From: Hydractinia symbiolongicarpus
Taxonomy: Eukaryota; Cnidaria; Hydrozoa; Anthoathecata; Hydractiniidae
Assembly (NCBI RefSeq): GCF_029227915.1
Contig: NC_079877.1
Location: 15,486,851-15,550,850, forward strand
Reading direction: 5' to 3'
DNA: 64,000 nt
Shown one piece after another: positions 38,908 through 52,020 of this stretch. The notes under the pieces were generated by a model. That model was not told where the DNA came from. It was given only the letters and a program-made list of their open reading frames with translations, and did not search any database. The position numbers and the translations under genes were made by a program. Each line of letters opens with the position of its first letter. Positions within the stretch are counted from its first letter, which is position 1.

Positions 38908-41900
38908 GTACAGTCAATTATTCTTCATTTTGGGTTTATTTATTAAATTTGTGCCATACCTTATTTATAAATTAGAGAATATTATACAGAATAAAATAAC
39001 AGAATTTATCACACTTCCAAAGTGTGGTTAACTTCTTACATTTCATAAACTTTTGTTAAATAGGAAAGGGGTTTAATCAATCGAAATAACTTAATTTTAG
39101 TTACTGTACTTTATTTATGTTATTTTATTATATTTTATTTCATAAATATTTATGCAGGATAAGAACTTCAATCATATATACAAACAGTGTGTACAGTAAA
39201 ACTACTGGTAAGATTCGTCCTGTTGATAATAAAAATTGTGAACCTAAGTATATGAGAAAAAAATAGTAAATTAGTTAAGTTAAAAGCAATTTGAGGGTGG
39301 TAAAAATGAAAAATGAAGTATGTTACAATGACAATAAAAGGCACAAATGAATTGCAATTTTCACTTTGTGAAAAGAAAAAAACAACGCTGTCAATAAAGT
39401 TATAATGTAAATATTAAGGCAAAAAATCAATTTAAAGATGTTGAAACAGACTTTTTCTTAATCTGAGATATTGGTAATATCACGTATATATAAAGTTAAA
39501 CTACTGTCCACAGTACCACCTGCAACGTTGAAGACAGGACTGGCAACTTCCAACTTTACTGGAGGTGATTTGATGCTAGAAAAATATTTTCTTGTATTCT
39601 GAGACGTGAGCTGGAACATTTGCATGATCGATTGAAGTTTTGAAACATCGCGAGGTTATCATCAACTATAATGCCAAGATAGTTTTATAGTGTAACAAAA
39701 TTAATCACGCCATTATAAGTAATTCTTAATTCTCTGCCAGATGATTTTAACCGTTTTAATGTGTCAAATAGCATCACTTCCCTCGCTTTTACTATGTTGG
39801 AATTACAAGGATTTTAAGTTTCCTATATTCACTCCAGTCAGAATACAGTGACAACAGTTCGTAAAATTTTTACATTCTATTCTAATTGGTTCGCATTTTC
39901 ATTGGTTTAGTTTTAGAGCGCAGCCTATTCATGCTCACAATACGATAAAAGAAAAAAGACTCTACGAAGTATTTGCTTGTGTGTTCGTAAATGTAAAATC
40001 AATTATAGTAGCTGTAAAATCTGTCATCCGGGTTGCTTTTTTGAATATTTTTATAAAAGGATTATGATCGTCCGGGGTAATATTGTCAATATATTGCTTT
40101 GGTTCAACCACTATTAGAATTCACATACACAAAACTCTTTTTAACGCAGGTAAGGAACACGCAAATTTTTTTAAAAAAAACACACTCATTCTTATATAAT
40201 GAGGCTATAGATTAGTGACGAGACAGAAATGTCATTTTCGTGTTTAAATATTTCATATTGAATTGAAGTTTCATTGTATAAAGTGTTTTCCGGCGACTAT
40301 TTACGTAGCCTGAGATCTAATCACTCGTCCGACCATGATAAATACAAAAATTTCTATTTTGACTTGAAGTATATAAATATTTTTGGTTAAGTCATACTCT
40401 TACACAACGCTTTTTATAATTTACAATTATTTTACCGTAAAAAAACAAAAGAATGTGTACGGTAAAGCAAATTGTAATTTTCTTTTCTTTATGAATTTAC
40501 TGTAGGTTTTGGAGGAACAATTGAACCTGAATCATCAAATGTAACAGTAACAAATGGCAATTCATTAGTGATAAAATGGAGAGTAAATCCATCAGCCGGT
40601 GAGGCTGTCCTAACGTTATACGTAGATGTGTTGGCAAACACTACTTCAACTATCTTAATTGGTCTCAGTCCAGCTCTAGAACCTGATGCAATCAAATTAT
40701 TTGGTACTGGTAGATTATCTGCTACATTTATGGGTACAACATACAAATTAATGTTAAAGAACGTAACTTACAATGACACAGTAAAATTTCAACTTCTAGC
40801 AGTTTTTCACAAAGATAACTTTACATCCAAAAGATCCGTAGTTCAGGTAACTGTTAATGGTAAGTTGGTAAATTGAATAAAACTTGGCACGCTTATAGTA
40901 CGTCATAAAGGGAACAAAATGGCATCAATAAATTTTTGTTTCTGTCAGCACATTTTCTGTGACGTCATCAGAAGCTTCAAACTTGGTAAAAATGCCACTA
41001 TCTGCTTAAAATTTAACTACTTTTGTTCAAGAGGGAATTTTGTCATTCTGTTTAAAGTTTCTGAAAGCTAAATAAAAGTTATTTAACATATTTACCGGTT
41101 TTTACGTGGATCGCAAAAAAAATTGCCAAAATTTTTTCCGATTTTCGAATAAAATTTGACAAAGTCGGGAAATCGGATTGATCACATGTCCAAACAAAGT
41201 TGTGATGCAAGTTTCAACTTCTAAGGATAATCCTAACAGAAGTTGTTAAATTTTCCCCATTATGAGGATTTCATAGAGATTTTTAGGGGTAGTTTCAAGT
41301 AATGACCAATATCAAAGTCTCTGAAAGGTATGGGATCTAAATATTTGGGATGCAGGTGTCGAATAGATATATATTGAAACTCATTAAGTTTCATAGCCAT
41401 ATAACCTAGCGATAAGGAGTTATTAATAACAAATTGTCAGGGGGGGGGGAATCCGCCCCCCTCGGACCAAATAGGGTTAAACGGTGTTGCACAGTCGCAT
41501 AAGGATAATATCCTTTTGATCGCATTTGTCATTGGTGCGTATTTTAAATATTTTGTGTTCCAGACGCAGCTTTCGCGGACATACAGACAGACGATGACTA
41601 TTATGAAAGAGATTATTTAGCCTTTTATATCCTCTTTTTTAAAAAAACATTTTGATATGCAAATATATGCCCGAACTTTTAGTTCCATTCTTTATGGGTT
41701 TGTAGCCATGCAATATTTGCAACAAAATACGTTTCTCCTACTGGTACTAAAGTCCCCCTTTATACACCAGCATAAATAGGCCTAAAGGAAAAAGAAAATT
41801 AGTACAATATTAAATGTTTTGTATCTGTCAGTCATAAAAATATATTTTTCAAGTCCAAGATCCCAGATAAGCATTGATAACGAAGACAAAAGAGGCATGC

Positions 41901-44900
41901 ATACTTTCCAAGGCCACTAATACCCTATGAAAAAAGCTAACGAAGCTAATTAATTTTACACTCTATTAAGCCAAAGTGAATATCTGCTTTAATATAGATC
42001 TTTAAAGCTTTACAAATTTAGGTTAAAGAAAAGAAGCAAAAATGGCATTCTAATGTTTCAAACCCCCAGAAAGTTCTGAAATTCCAATGAAGCCTAAAAA
42101 TTCTTATTACTTGCACATCTATCTAATTGCTTTTGCAGCACGTTTTCTTTGAACTGGTTTTTTCCAGTTCCACGGATCAACAATTTTGCAGAATGATTTT
42201 TGTTATGTAAATAAAGTTGTGTTGTAAGTTTTAATTTTCTAAGTATAATCCTAACAAAAAATTTCATGGTTTTCTGATTTTAAGAATTTTAGAGAGATTT
42301 TTAAGGGTGGTTTCGAGTAATAGCCAACGCTGACGGCTCTTAGAGGTATGAGATCTAAAAATTTAACATGTAAGTGTCTTATAGATTAATATTGACACAG
42401 AAGAAGTATCTTAGCAATGCTGGTGAGCAAAAAAGAGTTATTAAGAAAAACCAGCATGGATTGCGGCATCCGCTCCCTCCTGGACCGAATAGGGTTAAAC
42501 GATATAAACATAGGGCATTATAATTGTGGTGCAAGGTCTTAAAAGAGTTGTTTTCTATTAGTTTGTAAGGGCGCTAATTGCGAAATATGATAAATTGATG
42601 CAGGCTGTTAAAAAGAATTACAGTGAAACATCGTTATAGCGGACAGCATTGGGACGTCGTAAAAGTGTCCGCTATAAAGTTGCTACACATATATGCGTCA
42701 CAAATTGTCTCATATTGATTCAAAAACTTGGGTATAGAGGAAATTAACCGTAAATTTTTCCAAGAAGCTGGGTTTGGAACAACAAGACAATATGCTGTAA
42801 ATATGGAAAAAAGTATAACAGTATTTGACTATCCAAAGAAATTTCAGATTTTACTTTATCCTAGCGCAGACAATGGAGTATTTTAAACTTGTATCATAAT
42901 ATCACTTGACCCATTGCTTTAAGGGGGAAATCAAATTAAGAATTTGAAATGACGTGCACCATAGATGTACATCAAGATAAAACAATCCGCTTACGCAATC
43001 ACTCGGAATAAGCAAATCTAACCAAAGATTGTGTAAATGGAGTCTGTTCAATAGTTGCTTAAAATAAGCCAAATGCTTATACAGTTCACATTTTAATGTT
43101 ATAGGTACTCCAGAAACATGTGGCGAAAGTTTAAAACCTGCTTATAATATTATTGAAACTGCCAACTTAACAGTCACACAAGATATATGCGGACATCCTA
43201 AACCTGATGTTAAATGGAAATTAGAAGAAGATAGCACTTTTAGTAGTTCGTTTAGTTCTGTATTAATAAATAACGCACCAAGAAAATACAGATATAGCTT
43301 TCAAACACGAGAAATAATACGATCACATTGTGGCAAAAAAATTATCTATAATGCAAGAAATGAATTTGGAAATATTGAAGAAAAATCAACAATATATATT
43401 TCCTGTAAGAAATTCATTCAAATTAGTTTTTCATATAATTATTTTAATTCTTCCCTTTCATTTTTTTTATTAATTATTTGTGTTATTTATCAGCATAATA
43501 TAATTGTTGCTATAGTAATTTTACACATATTACACCTTTCTAACCATGCGCGGTTTTTGGAAATTCCTAGTAACTGACCCACAAAAAATCAGCCCGTGTT
43601 TCTTGTCTTCACCTAAAAACGAAGTCATGATCAGTAAAAGTGTAACCGTGTCAGTATTCTTATTTTGTTCTTATATTGTTCCCATTTCAAGCCTCATTGT
43701 TCTTGAAAATTGGTTCTAAAAATCAGTGTAATTTTCTCCTAGTTATGTTCGTGCTGTAATTCTACTAATTTTTTGATAGTCAAACCTTCAAAAATCACGT
43801 TAAGATCATCATACAGATATAATTCAAGCTGTGTTTATTTGGCTTGGTATAGAGAAGATACTGGTAATTGCTTATTAACATATCATTTGAAATTTGATGA
43901 TAAAGATGATGTATACAGCACCTTCAACACAAATTTTAGTCTCTGTCATTCATCTTGTGCTTCAAATGCATCTGTTTGGGCATCATACAAAGGAAATGCT
44001 GGTTATAAAACTAGCCTTAACGTCCTTTTAATACCATTACGACCAGGTACTACCACCATGCTAACAGGTATAACACAAACCATACTTTTATAACTTGTTC
44101 TTTTGTACAGTTTAATGCTGGTTGGATTAGTTAAGGCGCGTTCTTATCAAATTTTGTTTTTCAAAACGTTATTTGAAGTTTTCTTTCAGATTAAAGTGTC
44201 GGCTGTGTGTAATTTTATGTTATGTTATATTAGAAATGCTGTTATAGTTATTTGAAGGTGGCTATAACTCAGGAAACTTTATTCATTTGGTGCCCCTTAT
44301 TATAAAGCTCTTATTTCGAGGAGATAGCACCCTGGCATGAAATACGCAAGCCCGTATCTTTTCTTGAGTTTTTTCTTGGATATGGTTGCGATTTGTTGGA
44401 CAGTGCACAAGTCGTGACTAAACTCACCTTACATTATTTAAATCCTCAGTATATGACATAAGAAGTTCACGTTTTTATAAGCTTTTATTGTAGCTTATTA
44501 AACGCTCATCTTAAAATGCAACGTATTTCATTATAGATGACTGTCAATATGCTAGAAAACTTGCAATTGGCATATTTGGCACTATGGTAATTGGGCTGAT
44601 TTTAAACATCGTAGTAATTGTGATTTTAAAAAACAAAGGTGAATATGATTATTATTTTTGCTTATTTATATATTGTTACTTTTTGTTTACACAATTGCGA
44701 TCAGACAAGTTTTGAATCTACTAGCAAAACAATTTATTGATGTTACGTGCTACACGTTAAGCAAATTTAAGGCTAGTTTTTGATTTGCTTCATTTTTCGC
44801 TAGCTATTGGACAAAAACAGTTTTTTCTTTAGCAAAAATCACTTTCCATTGCATCTTCCTCCCGCGTAAAATAAAATTGGAAAGGAGTGTTGTGAATTCT

Positions 44901-46465
44901 ATAAATATTAGATCTTTTAAACAAGCCATATTAAAAGGCAAAAGTTCAAGTAAATTGTCTCCACGAAAGAAGAGAATGTTTATATTAATAAAAATAAGAA
45001 AAATTTAAATATTATCTCATGCTGCTTAATCAGCAGAGGTACTTTTTAAGGCATTCATCCCTACTCATGCCGTAGTATACGAAATGACTGTAGTGACGGG
45101 GTGAAGGGGGGAGGACAGGGCAAAAATTGCCCTACCCTCATAACTTTCTTTGTATTAGTTTGTAAGCCATATAAGTTGCTTTGAATGATGCCCGTCACAT
45201 GGAAAAAAAGTTAAGCATGAAATGGGAACAGGCAGCATTTTTTGACTAAATTCCACTTTCGTGAAATGTATTGATGGGGTACATGTTTTATTAATAGTGG
45301 ATTTGTGTATTATTTGATTCTTTTAGCAACATTGCATCTTTAAGGCCAAAATCCATTTTCTTAAAATTTATCCAAATGGCATAGGCGCCCAAATCATTGT
45401 ACAGAGTTTAGACAATTTTACAAGACGAAAAAAATCCCGATAGGGATGTTTGCCACAAGTAAATCAAATATACTCGTTTAACGAACTTCAATGAAGAAAA
45501 AAACGAAAATATTAAAGAAATCGAAAAACATGAGATTGAGCTTTTTAAAAATGGCCCTGGTTAACTATCTGCATCACGACTCACGAATAGAAAGTTTCAG
45601 GTTCATTGGGTTAAGGGTTCCAAAGTTATTAGCGGAAGTATCTCGGGTTGAGCATTATCATGGATGAAGTGAAAGTCTCCGTTGTTTGCTATGTTGATAA
45701 ATTTTAATTCCATATTAATAAACGTCGCCAAGATTAGAATAAATTTAATCATTTTATTGAGCGTAGTAGCATTTCTTGAGCACACAAAAATCTCTTAAAA
45801 AACTGTGACTTTGTGGAATTGCGCATTCGTTAAATAAAGTAATTGACCTCTCTGTACTATAGCAAAATATTCGGCCAAATCTAGAATAGCCTTGGAAATA
45901 AATTAATACACTATTTAGGCTTCAATTCATGTTGTGTTACTACTAAGTATTGCGAATCAAAGTAATAGAAGTTATTAGGCAGTTAACGTGAATAATATGA
46001 CAAGCTAAACATTTATATTATGTCTATAAAGGTAGTATTACAAATCTTACAATAATTTGAGGTTTCAAATAAAGGTTTTGTGGTTTGCAAACTGTTTATA
46101 TTCCTAAAGCATCTAAAAAAATTGCAGGGCGAAATCTGTTTATTTTTGTTCAGGTTATGTTGTGGCACAATTTTTGATTTAGTTTAACACTGATAGATCT
46201 TCTACGAAACAGTTACAAATTTCTTTTTCGTGTAGGTTTTATAGTATTCACCAGAAATCCTAAAAAAACATTGAAACATACGGAACGAAAAGATGATGAT
46301 AACTATGAAGTAACACAAATAACATCACCTCATTATGCTGACCTGAACGTCAAATCTGTGACAACAAGTATTTACGCTGATTTAACATCAGATCCAAAGA
46401 AAGAGTATGCCGAAATTGACTTAAACGAAACAAAAAGAAACATGTATGCTAATATTAACACATAG
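38811..46465 (+). CDS. Alr-family receptor gene 2 (complete, six exons)
   Basis: Exons: 38811-38907, 40506-40859, 43105-43404, 43780-44067, 44537-44638, 46236-46465. All introns are GT..AG and phase 1; the spliced length is 1371 nt, giving 456 residues. Layout: signal peptide 1-32, V-set-like domain 33-151, I-set-like domain 151-251 (DICGHPKPDVKW; SHCG), fibronectin-III-like spacer 251-347, transmembrane helix 347-381, and a tail with YADL 414, YADL 427, YAEI 438 and YANI 451. It is a tandem paralogue of gene 1 with the same exon plan and a compact intron 2 (2.2 kb). Likely role: type I allorecognition receptor or adhesion molecule at the cell surface. No frameshift or stop interrupts it. Confidence 0.88.
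40506..40859 (+). CDS. Gene 2 exon 2: V-set-like domain 1
   Basis: The 354-nt exon lies between TACTGTAG and GTAAGTT. GFGGTIEPESSNVTV, IKWRVNPSAGEAV, VLANTTSTILIGLSP, LFGTGRLSATF, YKLMLKNVT and VKFQLLAVF are shared with gene 1 with small changes. The domain contains no cysteine at all and five N-glycosylation sequons. Confidence 0.88.
40880..41480. repeat. Interspersed repeat R1, copy 2
   Basis: Located in intron 2 of Alr gene 2. Matches 29335-29780 from CTTATAGTACGTCAT onward and continues further, through a G-run with AATCCGCCCCCC to ACCAAATAGGGTTAAACGG. Confidence 0.75.
42050..42500. repeat. Interspersed repeat R1, copy 3 (diverged)
   Basis: Also in intron 2 of gene 2. AAGTATAATCCTAACA, AGAGATTTTTAAGGGTGGTT, GGTATGAGATCTAAA and ACCGAATAGGGTTAAACGA repeat the second half of the copy at 40880-41480, less well conserved. 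Confidence 0.65.
42621..42700. repeat. Tigger-like terminal repeat remnant
   Basis: CAGTGAAACATCGTTATAGC followed within 40 bp by TGTCCGCTATAAAG makes a small inverted structure whose outer sequence resembles Tigger/pogo ends. No transposase or opposite end was found. Confidence 0.35.
43105..43404 (+). CDS. Gene 2 exon 3: I-set-like domain 2
   Basis: The 300-nt exon lies between GTTATAG and GTAAGAA. CGESLKPAY, TQDICGHPKPDVKWKLEE, APRKYRYSFQTREIIRSHCG and YNARNEFGNIE mark the domain. It is closer to domain 2 of gene 3 (about 60% identical by eye) than to that of gene 1. The final T joins TC of the next exon to make Phe, so the apparent Cys at the exon end is not real. Confidence 0.88.
43780..44067 (+). 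CDS. Gene 2 exon 4: fibronectin-III-like spacer
   Basis: The 288-nt exon lies between TTGATAG and GTATAAC. SSCVYLAWYREDTGNCLLTY, NTNFSLCHSSCASNASVW and ASYKGNAGYKTSL align with gene 1. It is shorter at the membrane stem than in gene 1. Confidence 0.82.
44537..44638 (+). CDS. Gene 2 exon 5: transmembrane helix
   Basis: The 102-nt exon lies between ATTATAG and GTGAATA. DDCQYARKLAIGIFGTMVIG and LILNIVVIVILKNK give one helix and a basic stop-transfer end. Confidence 0.82.
46236..46465 (+). CDS. Gene 2 exon 6: tyrosine-rich tail
   Basis: The 230-nt exon has stop TAG at 46463-46465. A basic juxtamembrane stretch (NPKKTLKHTERK) precedes DNYEVT, PHYADL, SIYADL, KEYAEI and NMYANI. Gaps between YxxI/L boxes are 9, 7 and 9. 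YADL(427)-x7-YAEI(438) fits ITAM spacing, whereas in gene 1 it is the last pair. SIYADL fits ITIM; PHYADL does not, because of Pro at -2. Confidence 0.87.
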
Positions 46466-47853
46466 AATTTATCCTATAGATTTTGTAAGCCATTGTCGTA
46501 AAATTGATGTGTAATTCTGCCGTGTTAATAACACTTTTTTATAAAGCGACATCCTTTTCATTTTAATAATTAGTTCTGTTTTATCACCGTATTTAGTATA
46601 TAATTTATGAATATTTGTATATAGTAACTATAATTTTATTGCAGGAAATATTGCTAAGTATTTGTAAATTTATCAATCTTCTTGCGTCTATACGTATGAC
46701 ACTCTGTTAGGCATCAAGAAGCAGCTATATAGCTGCTTGAATGTATTAACCGCACCATGACCTTCTCATCCACTGGCAATATAAACCATAAAGTTAAGTA
46801 GTCGATGGAGTAAAATGTTCACTTTCTGATATTACGTAATTAGGAGACAGTAAAGCTACATATTCATATTCAACGTTTTTAATGATCTCATATTAAAAGT
46901 TGACAATGACTTATGGTATTGATTATTAATTTTTTACCTTCGCTATTAGCTACTTAACTAACATTCTTGTTCGGCTGTCCTTGTCCTAGATAGCCATAAT
47001 CATATATACAATACATAGTGCTTTCCAGATAGCTAGCTATATTTGATGAAGCATCCGAATAAGTAGTCATAAACCAGGCTCCAACTTTCAACTTTGGTAA
47101 AGTTAGATAATAACTTTAGGTTCTTTTCATTTGAAATGTTAAGAAAAGTTAATATACCACGGAGAGGACTAACAGCTCCATTTCAGCACGTTATTTAAAA
47201 GTTAAACCTTAGTATGTAAAGCAAAGAATTAGGAAAGAAAGAACATAACATTGCACTTTTCTATTAATTGAAATGGGATATCGAGTCAAACCAAAGCACG
47301 CAAAAATGGCCCTACCAAAGCTTTATTCGTGCCCAGACTGCATAAAAGGTGCCCATGTTCCTTTGTAAATTCTAAACCGAAAAAATCGTGGATCGGTTTT
47401 TCAAAGAATCAAGCTTCATAATTGGTACACTATGCGCGAGCAGTCAAAAGAAAGTCGGTACCACTTTGTCGCATATGTTTTTATAGCTTGTGAATTAGCA
47501 ATTCAAATCACGGGGATTCATATTAAGAGTGACGTATTAAAATAATAATGAATTTATTTTAATCACTTAATTTATTTATTTTGACTTAGTTTATAAATAA
47601 ACATGTTTGAATTAATTGAAAAAAAAATTAATTTATTAGTATCTTTCGACCAATAATTTGTCGATCAAACAACTGCCTGTTTCCTACATGTTGTTACCCG
47701 TTGTAGCGAAAACAATCAACCGGTACTGTGCTATTTGTCGGAATAAGTTTCCGGGACTTTCGACGACCACTGAAACAGTAATTTTGTTTCTTTAATAACG
47801 ACACTTAATGAAAAAAAACACATTTTTTAGTCAATCGATTTTCGTATCAAGAA
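46466..47853. other. Downstream flank of Alr gene 2
   Basis: 3' UTR and spacer. No gene or clear polyadenylation signal is assigned. Confidence 0.4.
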
Positions 47854-48610
47854 TTAGCGTTTAGGATTAATATCAATAGTTAGTTTCATCTTCGGGTGAA
47901 AACGGTTTGGAGCATAAAACAATTCGTCATTGACATCTTTTCCCCGTCTTGCATAAGTATTGTCTACATCAGGAATGAAGAAATTTAATAGCTTAATTAT
48001 ACTTTGATCCATTTTATCATGAAGCAACCAGTGAACATGACTAAGACAGAGCCACCCACCGAAACACAATCTGCTTGTTTACATAACTTGCCATTTGCAG
48101 TTAATATACATTTGGTGGTCAGTTTGTACAATAGCTTTTGGAAGCTATCTCTGAGCCATATAAGTGTTAATTTATGATTGTTGTAAATTTCTTGACATAT
48201 CAGAAACAGAAATAATTTTAAAAAGAGATTCAACATCGTAAGTCACGTTCTCCTTATCTGATTGTAATGAAAGGAACTTTTTCAATACACTTGAGAACGG
48301 GTGAGTATCCAAACAATGGCTTCATATAGGTTGCAATTACTTTACTGGCTTCTTAAAATTAAGTAATAGTTTGGTTGATGATTGGACTTAGTTTCCATTG
48401 TTGAAGATTGACGTCATAAGTTTGAACAAACTTATTGGTCTTTGCTGTAGAAAAGAATGCCACAAGTTTACTACTTGAGGGACGCATGTTTTTATACTGT
48501 ACATGTTCCTTGAGATGACGAATGAAAAATTTTTGGAAAGTTGAAAGGTCGTTGAGGATAGTGTCATTCCTAACCTTATTTTGCTTAGCCTTATAAGTCA
48601 TTTCTTATCA
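47854..48610 (-). pseudogene. Penelope-type reverse transcriptase relic
   Basis: Minus frames carry, in order: NLQQWKLSPIINQT (the fingers motif before YNxAK), KLLYKLTTKCILT leading to NGKLCKQADCVSVGG (family form NGKxYKQxDGVxMG), and DNTYARRGKDVNDELFYA and then FHPKMKLTIDINP (family form DDTYxRR...). The frames shift between pieces, and the catalytic YxDD box reads as DVDN, so it is inactive. A related class of cnidarian reverse transcriptase cannot be ruled out. Confidence 0.65.
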
Positions 48611-51600
48611 TTTTTCCATCGTAATCAGTTATATTTATAATTACAATGCTGGTATCATTATCTCCAGAAAATAGTACAACATTATCATTTTCTTGAATAT
48701 GTTTAGACGAGTTGAATGTAGAATCTGATGCAAAATATATATTGTGCGAAAACCGCTGTGGCACTGTACGCTAGAACCTGTGGCATTTCTCCTTACGTTC
48801 CGAACAACAAATTTATTCACCAAACGATTTTTTCATTTTAGTTTGTAATTCATGAAAATTGTTTAAACGCAATTAATTTAAACTTTAGAAACCAATACTT
48901 TGTAAGGTGTATCTCCGCTTAGTTGTTTCATTGAGGAACGAATCAACGACTTCACGTCTGTTAAAGAAGACCAAGTTATACCTTCTCGTGCAATGAAAGA
49001 GGTGAAACCTAAAGTTATGCTCAATTTATAATTACGCACGAAAATGAAAAGCAGTTAGAAACGTAGTAACAAATCCTTAGATTTTTTCCAATTTAAAGTT
49101 GATGTTGTATGTTTTTGGAACACCACCAAACTTCGATCGTTCTTCTGCATTGAAAGACCGTGACCAGCCAAGCAATGTTATATACGAAGGCAAAGCGTAA
49201 CGTATAACTCCGTTGGAAAGTACACGTCAGTAATAATAAAAGATCAGAAACATCAACACATTCGCAAAGCCACACAAATAAGTTGAATTTATTTAGGTAT
49301 GATCTGACGTAAAAATCCAAATCTATAGGTGTATTATTGGTTTTTAGTTTTTTTATCTCCTGACCCACGTTTTATTCTTGCGTATGTTTTTATGTCGATG
49401 CTTCGTAAAGAATAAAATACTTTTATTACATAGTGTTTCAGGTTATTATTTGCTTTCGGCTATTTAGAAATGAAATTGCATGAAAGTGTTTCAAGAATTA
49501 TTGCGTGATCGAAATAAATGTAACATAACCCAATCTTTTTTTTTCTTCATTTTTCCCCTTTTCCAAATAGTTTTTTTTTTCAAACAAAAAGGAAAAGACC
49601 GGACCGAAAATGTATTCTGATTATGGAAAGTCCGACGATAGTTTATGATGTCATGTGTTTGCTCTCTTTACTCCCTGAAAACTGAATGCATTTTGTAACA
49701 ATCTCCTTCCTAAGACCTTTTGTACTTTCTGGTGTGTTGCTAGTACCACTCCAACTAGAAAACAAAAAATAACTTTTTTAGAATTTGTTAAACTATCCAT
49801 TGGAGTAGATAAAAAAGCTTTCGCCAACATTTTGCCAGGTTTCTACATGGAGTATACCTGTGTTCCAAGCGTTTAATCGAGTGAAGCCCACACAACATTA
49901 AGGTCTTTAAGGTGTAACATATTTTATATAAGTTTAGCTACAAAAGAAACACAGTTTACAACATGTTGTCACCCTATCATAGCAGAAATATTCAGCCAAA
50001 CTTTTATTTTTCCGAAAATGTTTTCATTGGAAAGTTTGTAAATAAAAGGGTGAAGTTTACTACAGGTAAACATTGTTGCGCGTCTGTATGAACGTTTCTT
50101 TAGTGAAGACCCTAAAACTTAGGACCTGCATGTTAGTTTGAAATCAAATTTGGCAAGTATACATATAGGACCTATTCAACTTGCTCAGAAGATTTTATTG
50201 CAAAACAAGTAGCAGATCCTAAGTTATTTTGTCGTCAGCAATGTGTTAAGAGTCCTGGGACGAATAAACTAATTTCGTTTTGGCCAAAAAAAATATGTTA
50301 ATAAATTCCCTTTTATATTAACTATGTAGTGATAAAGTTTGAATGCACATCCCGTAAAAGTTTTAAAATTACTGACATCATAATTTATGCAGCATAATTA
50401 AATCTAAATTTCCCTAAATGTAAATATCTTGAGAACGGAAAGAGCTTTTTGAAAAATTTAAACCATCTTTTTAAGCTCTATAAGTCCAACATCATTTTGC
50501 ACCTCGATTTCCCTTTAACATCCAATTTTTGGAAGAGTTGATATTTAAATTGATAGTTTGTAAATCATGATTGTTTTTTCAGTCAAATATACATCCTCAC
50601 ATCTTCATTAAGAAAAAGTTGACTTGAACTTATTCAATTCAAGAAAATCAAAATAGAAGAATAAAAATTAAGAAAATATTTAAGAAAATTTCAGCCTATA
50701 TTGAGTTCTTTTGCTAAGAAAACTGAGGCGCAGGTCAGATATAAAAAAACGTGTATATATATTTGATGATTTTCAGTACATGATGCTGCTTTCATTTAAA
50801 TGGCTAGGGAGATTTCAAAGAAATGTAGATATTGATGTAAAAGAACGAAAACAAAAACAAAAAATGTGAGTGATACTAAGAAGGGGTTCATTAGATGTAA
50901 AAAATAGTGATATATTAGCTACATATACACACACTTAATCTTTCTCTGTTTTACGCAGAGAAGGTGAATCACAACAATCACCGCTTGGTAACCATGTTTG
51001 TTTTAGTTTGCTCCAAACTTCATACTCGGACCTTTCCCTTGTGATTGTCTTGCTAACTCTGAAGATCTCCCTTTGCATCTAAATTAACTTGGGAAAGTGA
51101 AACGCCACGTGCTAATTTTGTCCATTGGATTGCGCTTACCACGTTGCAGACCATTTGCCTTTGTTATTCAGCTGTGCCCACAAGAGGTGGCCGTGGCTCA
51201 GTTTGAGTGTCTTGTGCCTCAAACGCCGAACAAGTGTTGTACAACTCAAAATTTCACCGACATATAGGGAAATGACGGAAATTTTATGTACGCCTGTATT
51301 ATTGACATCAGAGAATGGGCTTCGCTTAGCTCGGCAAAAAGTTAAACGCTTCTAAAGAAAATTAAAATTTCAAACAAATTATTTTAGCTGTACGACGAAA
51401 TAAACGTTCAACGAAATATCAAATTATTTTCTTCAGAAAGAAAAGTGCCCATAAGTATAGGCTGTCCGAAATGTTATATAGCACCTATCCAAACTCACCG
51501 TTTTCAAATGTCTAACATTTTTAATTCTTCAAACAAGATAACAAATAAATAAAAGTCCGCAGCACCATCAACTATCTTTCTTTTAAATAAGACCTTCAAC

Positions 51601-52020
51601 GTGAGTTTTTCCGTTAATTCTGGTTAATTCTAACAAATGCTTGTTTAATCTGACAACAAACAAGCACTCTACCAAGAACAAACCTAAAACGTTTTGAATA
51701 TAACTACAAAAATGTTTTCGCTGTGTGTGATAAGAATTTTCTTTCCTTTAGTTGACTGAACGCATTTCTTTAGGACATATAAGAAATATAAGAAAATTAT
51801 TTCAGGCAAACTTATAATTTTCATTTAATTTTAATCGTATCATTTAATCCTTTTAACAAAACTGAAACGATTGGTATGGCAACTGGATTTTTTTTTAATA
51901 AAAAGGCAGTTATTTAATTGCTCCTTTTATTTAAAAAAAAGCTCGCTATTTATAATACATAGAGTCTTAATACAACAGAATGTATATAGATAATTCAAAC
52001 GGAAAACTTGGTATATAAAA
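48611..52020. other. No gene recognised
   Basis: A 3.4-kb AT-rich spacer. Open frames at 49093-49368 and 51125-51355 show no family features, codon signature or plausible splice partners. No repeat boundary is clear. Confidence 0.4.

Noticed and set aside
43402-43406. Terminal cysteine of domain 2
   Set aside because: The TGT is made by reading through the donor site; after splicing the codon is TTC (Phe). The same holds at 23755 (TTT, Phe).
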